Source: an uncultured Oscillospiraceae bacterium
Lineage (GTDB): Bacteria > Bacillota > Clostridia > Oscillospirales > Oscillospiraceae
Assembly (NCBI GenBank): GCA_947626845.1
Contig: CANQTW010000006.1
Location: 1-64,000 of the forward strand
Direction of reading: 5' to 3'
DNA: 64,000 nucleotides
Part shown: piece by piece, positions 59,648 to 64,000 of the stretch
How positions within the stretch are numbered: position 1 is the first letter of the stretch
How the letters are laid out: the number at the start of each line of letters is the position of its first letter
The notes under the pieces: model-generated
Told to the model about the DNA's origin: nothing
The model's input: the letters and a program-made list of their open reading frames with translations, nothing else
Database searches by the model: none
Translations under genes and position numbers: made by a program

Positions 59648-60172
59648 TCAGGCCTTGAAGGCGTCGATGAAGCCCTGGGCGTCGATGGGACTGCCGTCCT
59701 TCGTGGTGGTCATCACAAAGAGGATAAGCCCGTCCTTCACCTCATATTTGACGAAGTCGGCGGTGGTGCACACGTTCCAGCTGGGGTTGGCCTTTGACTC
59801 CAGCTCCTTGGCGTAGTCCTCGGCCTTGGTGCCGGAGGCGGGCTGGATCAGGAACACGATATGGGCCTGCCCCATCATCATGGCCTGGTTGACGGCGACC
59901 AGGGTGCCGTCGGGCAGGGAAGCGCCGGGGAACCAGGTGCCGAAGAAGTCCGCGGGCTTGCCGCCGGCGTTCTCCGCCAGGGTGGAGAGGGCGATGTTCT
60001 CCACCATCATCTCGCCGGTCTTGCCGTCGCAGATGGCGGTGAGCTTCTCCACAAGCTGCTCTTCGGTGAGGTTGGAGGCGGCGTCCTTGTCCCCCTTGTT
60101 GTTGTCGCCGCCGCAGGCGGCCAGGGCAAGGACCATCATCAGGGCCAGAATAAGCGCGATTACCTTTTTCAT
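59648..60172 (-). CDS. small lipoprotein, paralogue of the next gene
   Basis: 174 residues, ATAAGGAG before the ATG. Signal: KKVIALILALMMVLALAAC with the lipobox Cys at residue 20, then GGDNNKGDKD. The body (about 35-174) has LVEKLTAICDGKTGEM and QAHIVFLIQPASGTKAEDYAKELESKANPSWNVCTTADFVKYEVKDGLILFV (landmarks about 100-150; two cysteines). The same order of motifs occurs in the C-terminus of the neighbouring 308-residue lipoprotein (HIVMLIEVPEG..DYAKDLNDHANPRWMVC). So both share one extracytoplasmic domain of unknown function. Probably co-expressed. Confidence 0.82.
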   Translation of the reverse strand: MKKVIALILALMMVLALAACGGDNNKGDKDAASNLTEEQLVEKLTAICDGKTGEMMVENIALSTLAENAGGKPADFFGTWFPGASLPDGTLVAVNQAMMMGQAHIVFLIQPASGTKAEDYAKELESKANPSWNVCTTADFVKYEVKDGLILFVMTTTKDGSPIDAQGFIDAFKA

Positions 60173-60202
60173 TTCATTGTCTCCTTATAAGTAGTTCTAT
60201 TA

Positions 60203-61129
60203 TCAGCCGTTGAACGCGGCAATAATGGCGTTGGCGGTCTCCTCGCTGGACATGACGAAGAGCACTAAGTTCCCCTTGACGGCGTACTGGACGGAGTTGG
60301 CGCTTGCGCACACCATCCAGCGGGGATTGGCGTGGTCGTTGAGGTCCTTGGCGTAATCCTGGGCGTTCTGACCCTCCGGGACCTCAATGAGCATCACGAT
60401 ATGCGCGGGAGGGGCCATCTCCAAGTGGTTCATGGCCACGCGCATCCCCTCGGCATACTTAACGGTGCCGTCAAAATAGTTGCTGAACTCGCCGGAGCTT
60501 CTGAGGGACACGGTGAAGGAGCCCTCCACGATGCCCTGGCAAAGGGCGTCCAGCTGATCCACCAGCTCCCCCGCGTCGGCAACGGGGATGTCCTCCGTGG
60601 TGTCGCCGCCGCTCCCGCCGGGTGTGATGATGCCGCCGGGACCGAACTGGAAGCCGCCGCCGCCAAAGCCGGGCGTGCTGTCCCCGGTAGTGTCCTCAGT
60701 AGTGTCACCGGTGGTGTCGGGGGGTGTCGTATCCGGCGCGGAAGTGTCAGGCGTTGCGGTGTCCGGAGGCGTCGTATCCTTGGCGGTGTCCGGGGGCGTG
60801 GTGTCTTTTGCGGTGTCCGGAGGCGTCGTATCCTTGGCAGTATCCTCGGTAGTATCTTTCGCGGTATCCTCGGTTGTATCCTTTGCGGTGTCCGGCGCGG
60901 CGGTGTCCTCCGCGGTGTCCGCGGTTGTATCTTCCGCCGTGTCAACGGCGTCGGAGGTATCAGCGGTATCAGAGGGGGCGGAAGTGTCCGCTTTATCGGA
61001 GGTATCCGGCGTATCGGTGGCATGGGAGGTGTCGGAAGGATCGACGGCGGGGCCGTCGTTCTTAGGGGCGCAGGCCGCCGTGGAAAGCGCCAGGATCAGC
61101 GCCAAAAGCAGTGCGGTGATCTTTTTCAT
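60203..61129 (-). CDS. lipoprotein with long Thr/Asp repeat
   Basis: 308 residues. KKITALLLALILALSTAAC is the lipoprotein signal (Cys at about 20). Residues about 30-150 are almost only Asp, Thr, Ala and Pro in short repeats (for example AKDTTPPDT three times in a row, and TEDTAKDT twice), followed by a Gly-rich linker and a globular domain (about 185-308) paralogous to the 174-residue lipoprotein. The repeat is a probable flexible, negatively charged stalk lifting the domain from the membrane or through the wall. Tandem repeats of 27 bases are likely to vary in number between strains. Confidence 0.85.
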   Translation of the reverse strand: MKKITALLLALILALSTAACAPKNDGPAVDPSDTSHATDTPDTSDKADTSAPSDTADTSDAVDTAEDTTADTAEDTAAPDTAKDTTEDTAKDTTEDTAKDTTPPDTAKDTTPPDTAKDTTPPDTATPDTSAPDTTPPDTTGDTTEDTTGDSTPGFGGGGFQFGPGGIITPGGSGGDTTEDIPVADAGELVDQLDALCQGIVEGSFTVSLRSSGEFSNYFDGTVKYAEGMRVAMNHLEMAPPAHIVMLIEVPEGQNAQDYAKDLNDHANPRWMVCASANSVQYAVKGNLVLFVMSSEETANAIIAAFNG

Positions 61130-61234
61130 GTCGGTATGTTCCTTTCAGGGTTTTGCGTGTTTTGTGGTCACGCACCCTTATGACATACCATATCTGCGAA
61201 ATGTTCCCGTTTTATCAAAAAAATTTGCCAATTT

Positions 61235-61963
61235 TCATCCGATCTCGGCCAGGTCCCGTATGACCTCGCCCGCCAAGATCAGCCCCGCCGCGCCGGGGAC
61301 GAAGGCGCAGCTGCCCGGCGTGTCCCGCCGTCCCGGATTTTCCGCCGCCGCGGCCTCTCGGTCCTCCGGGGAGGGGATAAGGGCCGGCTCCTCCGACCAG
61401 ACCACCTTCAGCCGGTCAATGCCCCTGTGCCTCAGCTCCTTGCGCATGATCCGCGCCAGGGGGTCGCCCTGGGTCTCGAAGATGTCCGACACCCGAAACG
61501 CCGCGGGGTCCAGCTTATTGCCCGCGCCCATGGCGCTGATGATGGGGACGCCCGCCTCCCGCGCCCGGACCGCCAGCATCAGCTTGCCGGTCACCGTGTC
61601 GATGGCGTCCACAATGTAGTCGTAGCTGGTAAAATCGAACCTGTCCGCCGTGTCCGGCCCGTAAAACAGGGGCCACAGGGTCAGGCGTATCTCCGGGTCG
61701 ATGTCCCGAATACGCGCCGCCGCCGCGTCCACCTTGTTCATCCCCACGGTGGAGCGCAGGGCATAGAGCTGCCGGTTTATGTTGCTGACGCTGACGGTGT
61801 CCCTGTCCACCAGGTCCAGCGCGCCGATCCCCGACCTGGCCAGCGCCTCGCAGACGTAGCCGCCCACGCCCCCCAGGCCAAAGACCGCCACCCGGCTCCG
61901 GCGCAGCTTCTCCAGGCCCTCTCGGCCAATCAGCATAGCCGTGCGGGACAGCGCCTCGTTCAC
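61235..61963 (-). CDS. tcdA: tRNA threonylcarbamoyladenosine dehydratase
   Basis: 242 residues from GTG at 61963 (GTGA overlap with the previous stop). An E1/ThiF-like fold: VAVFGLGGVGGYVCEALARSG (about 26-46, nucleotide loop GxGGVG), DLVDRDTVSVSNINRQL (about 50-66) and YDYIVDAIDTVTGKL (about 115). TcdA cyclises t6A37 in tRNA to ct6A. Some conserved cysteines of ThiF are lost, as in TcdA. No csdA/E partner is encoded here. Assignment is good at the family level. Confidence 0.92.
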   Translation of the reverse strand: MNEALSRTAMLIGREGLEKLRRSRVAVFGLGGVGGYVCEALARSGIGALDLVDRDTVSVSNINRQLYALRSTVGMNKVDAAAARIRDIDPEIRLTLWPLFYGPDTADRFDFTSYDYIVDAIDTVTGKLMLAVRAREAGVPIISAMGAGNKLDPAAFRVSDIFETQGDPLARIMRKELRHRGIDRLKVVWSEEPALIPSPEDREAAAAENPGRRDTPGSCAFVPGAAGLILAGEVIRDLAEIG

Positions 61964-62280
61964 GATCCCACCCCCTGGGCGTCCAGCGCCTCCAGGGCCG
62001 CCTGTCCGCGGGCGGTGAGGGCCATGCTTCCCAGACGGGAGCAGTTGACATACTCTTTATAGTCAAACCCGTTCAAAGGCAGGTCGTAGTCCAGCGTCAC
62101 AAGGCCGTAGAGCTTCAGGGCCGTCACCGCGTTGGAAAAGGTCTCGCCGCTGTCGGACAGGTACACCGGCTTCCCGTCCCGTTCACCCAGGGGGAGAAAG
62201 GCGTATTCGCCCAGAAGGCCCAGAAGCTCCAGCGCCTTGCCGGTCAGATAGATGTCCCCGCACCCTCCGCAGGAGGCCAT
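61960..62280 (-). CDS. hypothetical small protein, winged-helix-like
   Basis: 106 residues, GAGGTGA before the ATG. It starts MASCGGCGDIYLTGKALELL; the CGGCG could bind a metal. The rest (GEYAFLPLGERDGKPVYLSDSGETFSNAVTALKLYGLVTLDYDLPL; landmarks about 27-72) reads like a winged-helix fold with a strand-turn-strand. No family recognised with confidence. It is translationally coupled to tcdA. It carries the near-match GTATGTCAAC (62053-62043 on the minus strand). Confidence 0.65.
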   Translation of the reverse strand: MASCGGCGDIYLTGKALELLGLLGEYAFLPLGERDGKPVYLSDSGETFSNAVTALKLYGLVTLDYDLPLNGFDYKEYVNCSRLGSMALTARGQAALEALDAQGVGS

Positions 62281-62350
62281 ACCGTCACCTCAAATCCTGA
62301 AAAATATTCACTGTAGCGGATATTGTACCACATCTCCCGCAAATTGTCAA

Positions 62351-62476
62351 ATGTTCCCTTGCCTCCCTTGCCGCCGTGCGGCAAGGGAACATTTAATCGG
62401 AAGGGGAACCCTGACGGCCCGCCGCGTGGCGGCGGGGTAATTAAATCGGAAGGGGAACCCTGACGGTTCCCCTTCC
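62351..62476. repeat. direct and inverted repeats in the gap before tcdA
   Basis: The 306-base gap 62281-62586 contains: two competing inverted repeats (62351-62363 or 62364-62374 with 62378-62392), two identical 23-base direct repeats (62395-62417 and 62444-62466), and a 12-pair hairpin (62448-62459 with 62465-62476). No coding sequence is apparent. Confidence 0.8.
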
Positions 62477-62540
62477 AATCCCTTCCCTCCGAATATACGA
62501 CGGTTTATTGATGCAACTTTTGGATAATTAAAAATAATGC

Positions 62541-62569
62541 TTGACAAATGCTTAAACTTATGCTATCAT
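62541..62569 (+). promoter_or_regulatory. orphan sigma-A promoter pointing into the beta-helix gene
   Basis: TTGACA and TATCAT are 17 bases apart. On the + strand no gene follows within range (only a possible 18-codon ORF at 62574), so transcription would run antisense into the 3' end of the next gene. Confidence 0.6.
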
Positions 62570-62586
62570 ACGCATGAAAACCGAAG

Positions 62587-64000
62587 TTAGCCTCTCCACA
62601 GGCGGTTGCTCCCGTCCACGTCGCCGGTGATGGCGTCAAGCCACGCCGAGGGGGCGGTGCGGATGGAGATGTTGTTTCGGTAGACCCCTGCGGGAGGCGT
62701 CAGGGGATTGTCCCGGAAGATGAAATTCTGCTGTTCATTGTCCACGGAGACACAGCCGTTGACCCGCAGCTTTCCGGGGTTGAAGTTGTCGGAAAAGCCC
62801 GCCATCAGGTTTTGGAAGGCCACGCAGTTTTCCAGCACATGCCCCACAGGCATGCCCTCGCCGCCCACCTTAAAGCCGTTGCCGCCGCCCCCGCCGTAAA
62901 TGACGTGTTCAGGATCGGCGGGATCGGTCCAGATGCCGTTGCGGTAGGCCACGCACCCCCGAAGGACAACAGGGGAGTTCTTGCCATTCTCCACCTTGTT
63001 GTAGAGGTCGTAGCCGTCGTCCACGTTGTCGTGGGACACGCAGGCCTCAAAGACGTTCCCAGGCCCCACGCCCACCTTGGCGGCAAAGCCGTCGGCGTTC
63101 ATATGCTTGGGGTCGATGTTGCCAAAGCTCTCGCAGCCCCGCACCGTGTTGTGGCTGGGCCAGGCGAAGTTGAAGCCGGCGGGCTGGCCCCGTCCGATCA
63201 TCAGCCCTGTCTCCTCGCAGTCGTGGAAGACGCAGTTTTCCACTAAGTTGAAGCTGCCGGTGATCAGGTTCCGTGTTTTCGTAAATTCCAGGTCACGGAT
63301 GTGCCAGAAGCAGGAGTTCAGCATCAGCCCGCCCAAAACGCGCGGCTTTTCCCCAGGGGCGGGACAGACGGTCTTGGGCCTGTCAAGGCCCCCCGCCAGC
63401 TCCGGCCCGATGTCCAGCGCCTCGGTGTAGTCCCCGCCCATCAGGTATACCGTGCCCCCCTGGCCGATCCGCCGCAGAGCGGACTGAAGGGAGAGGGGCC
63501 GGGCCTTTGTGCCCGCGCCGTCGGGGGAACCGTCAGGCGCGGCGAAAAGCGCGCTGTCGGAGCCGCTTTCCCCGTCGAAGCTGACCGTAAAGGTCTCCTG
63601 GAGCGCCGTGTCCCCGAAGCGGTAACGGCAGACGAATTCGTTCTCCCCCCGCTTCAGCGATACCGGCAGGGCGGCGGGCCTTTCACCGGCGAGACTCAAC
63701 GTGCCCACACGCGCGCCGCCGGTTATTATGTCAACTTCTCCGTCCTCGCTGCCCTGGAGGGTGAGCGTGTAGTCCGGCGTGGAACTGACCGTGCCGGAGC
63801 GCAGATACAGCGTGGGCTTTACGTTGTCGTTGACCGGAATCCACAGCGCCGGAGCCGGGACGGGGGCGGTATATCCCGTCACCTGGAGGTCGATGTTTTC
63901 AAAGCGCACCTGGGCGTTTCGGGAGGCAAAAAAGCCTATGTACATACGGGACGGGTCCTGCTGTTCCAAAAGATTGGGCGGACAGTCGGGGACATACCAG
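62587..64000 (-). CDS. beta-helix (polysaccharide-lyase-like) protein, partial
   Basis: At least 471 residues; the frame runs off the right edge with no stop, so the N-terminus and any signal peptide are outside. From about residue 150 onward the sequence is a right-handed parallel beta-helix: GGTVYLMGGDYTEAL, ISGSF-like NLITGSFNLVENCVFHDC, HNTVRGCESFGNIDPKHMNADGF, FEACVSHDNVDDGYDLYNKVENG, VVLRGCVAYRNG, VLENCVAFQNLMAGFSDN (quoted as separate landmarks). Cys/Asn ladder residues fit pectate-lyase-like PL families. A secreted or surface glycan-degrading enzyme is likely; exact family is uncertain. The motif GTTGACATAA occurs at 63736-63727 on this strand. Confidence 0.75.
   Translation of the reverse strand, partial: WYVPDCPPNLLEQQDPSRMYIGFFASRNAQVRFENIDLQVTGYTAPVPAPALWIPVNDNVKPTLYLRSGTVSSTPDYTLTLQGSEDGEVDIITGGARVGTLSLAGERPAALPVSLKRGENEFVCRYRFGDTALQETFTVSFDGESGSDSALFAAPDGSPDGAGTKARPLSLQSALRRIGQGGTVYLMGGDYTEALDIGPELAGGLDRPKTVCPAPGEKPRVLGGLMLNSCFWHIRDLEFTKTRNLITGSFNLVENCVFHDCEETGLMIGRGQPAGFNFAWPSHNTVRGCESFGNIDPKHMNADGFAAKVGVGPGNVFEACVSHDNVDDGYDLYNKVENGKNSPVVLRGCVAYRNGIWTDPADPEHVIYGGGGGNGFKVGGEGMPVGHVLENCVAFQNLMAGFSDNFNPGKLRVNGCVSVDNEQQNFIFRDNPLTPPAGVYRNNISIRTAPSAWLDAITGDVDGSNRLWRG

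Noticed and set aside
54204..59658. Long plus-strand open frames opposite the lipoprotein, DHHW and MBOAT genes
   Set aside because: Low-complexity antisense products of GC-rich genes; the minus-strand genes have signal peptides, motifs and ribosome sites.
60588..61619. Ser/Val-rich plus-strand frame opposite the Thr/Asp repeat lipoprotein
   Set aside because: The repeat stays open on both strands; only the minus strand has a signal peptide and ribosome site.
1..64000. CRISPR arrays, tRNA and rRNA genes
   Set aside because: No regularly spaced repeats, and no cloverleaf or rRNA-like sequence was found on reading both strands; short RNA genes could still be missed without a covariance search.

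Overview
The window looks like a chromosomal segment of a GC-rich Gram-positive gut-type Clostridia (Oscillospiraceae-like). The evidence is Firmicutes Shine-Dalgarno sites and sigma-A promoters, an energy-coupling-factor operon followed by truA, a YerC/YecD TrpR-like regulator, a ClpE-type unfoldase, a YqeG/aminopeptidase P/EF-P gene order and SLH-domain surface proteins. The core (about 12.4-64 kb) is strongly GC-rich; the first 12 kb is visibly more AT-rich and mosaic. The genus is inference only. I saw no rRNA, tRNA or CRISPR array.

Layout. 1-12.1 kb is an accessory, probably integrated, region. It holds a small excisionase-like HTH gene missed by ordinary length cut-offs, an unknown ORF, a two-gene module whose large partner joins DIPAGEY-type repeats to a Vsr-like nuclease core and two NUMOD1 repeats, an AAA/DUF4143 ATPase, an amidoligase plus class II glutamine amidotransferase pair preceded by a 20-codon peptide ORF, a large unknown protein, a Phd/RelE-type toxin-antitoxin pair and a large serine recombinase. 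Directly behind the recombinase is the 3' end of a broken gene, which I take as the element border.

12.4-29.9 kb: a PRK06851-like ATPase, a PatB/MalY aminotransferase with an MFS exporter, an SLH protein, an operon of an acyltransferase-like protein (catalytic His replaced) with an acyl-CoA synthetase, yerC with a methyltransferase, hslO, a MacB-like ABC transporter, a GNAT gene bracketed by a duplicated piece of that transporter, and a GH106-like glycosidase. 30-46.8 kb: housekeeping genes, namely an RlmI-like methyltransferase, ecfA1-ecfA2-ecfT-truA, a DUF5711 protein, CvpA, a CDP-alcohol phosphatidyltransferase, clpE, rlmD, a sugar-isomerase-like barrel, an XRE membrane regulator, a BtpA-like protein, asparaginase, a flavin reductase and a beta-CASP hydrolase.

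46.8-64 kb: a palindrome-rich gap, then yqeG, aminopeptidase P, efp with a hairpin-rich leader, an acidic zinc-ribbon protein, an ABC-F ATPase and a YdcF-like protein. A minus-strand cell-surface cluster follows (lipoproteins, a DHHW protein and an MBOAT O-acyltransferase: an alginate-acetylation-like surface modification set), then tcdA and the 3' part of a beta-helix protein that runs off the right edge.

Two sequence-level signals cut across genes. One is dispersed GC-rich palindromes in intergenic gaps. The other is an AT-rich motif, TTATGTNAAC, found seven times, in different reading frames and on both strands, which suggests selection on the DNA itself.
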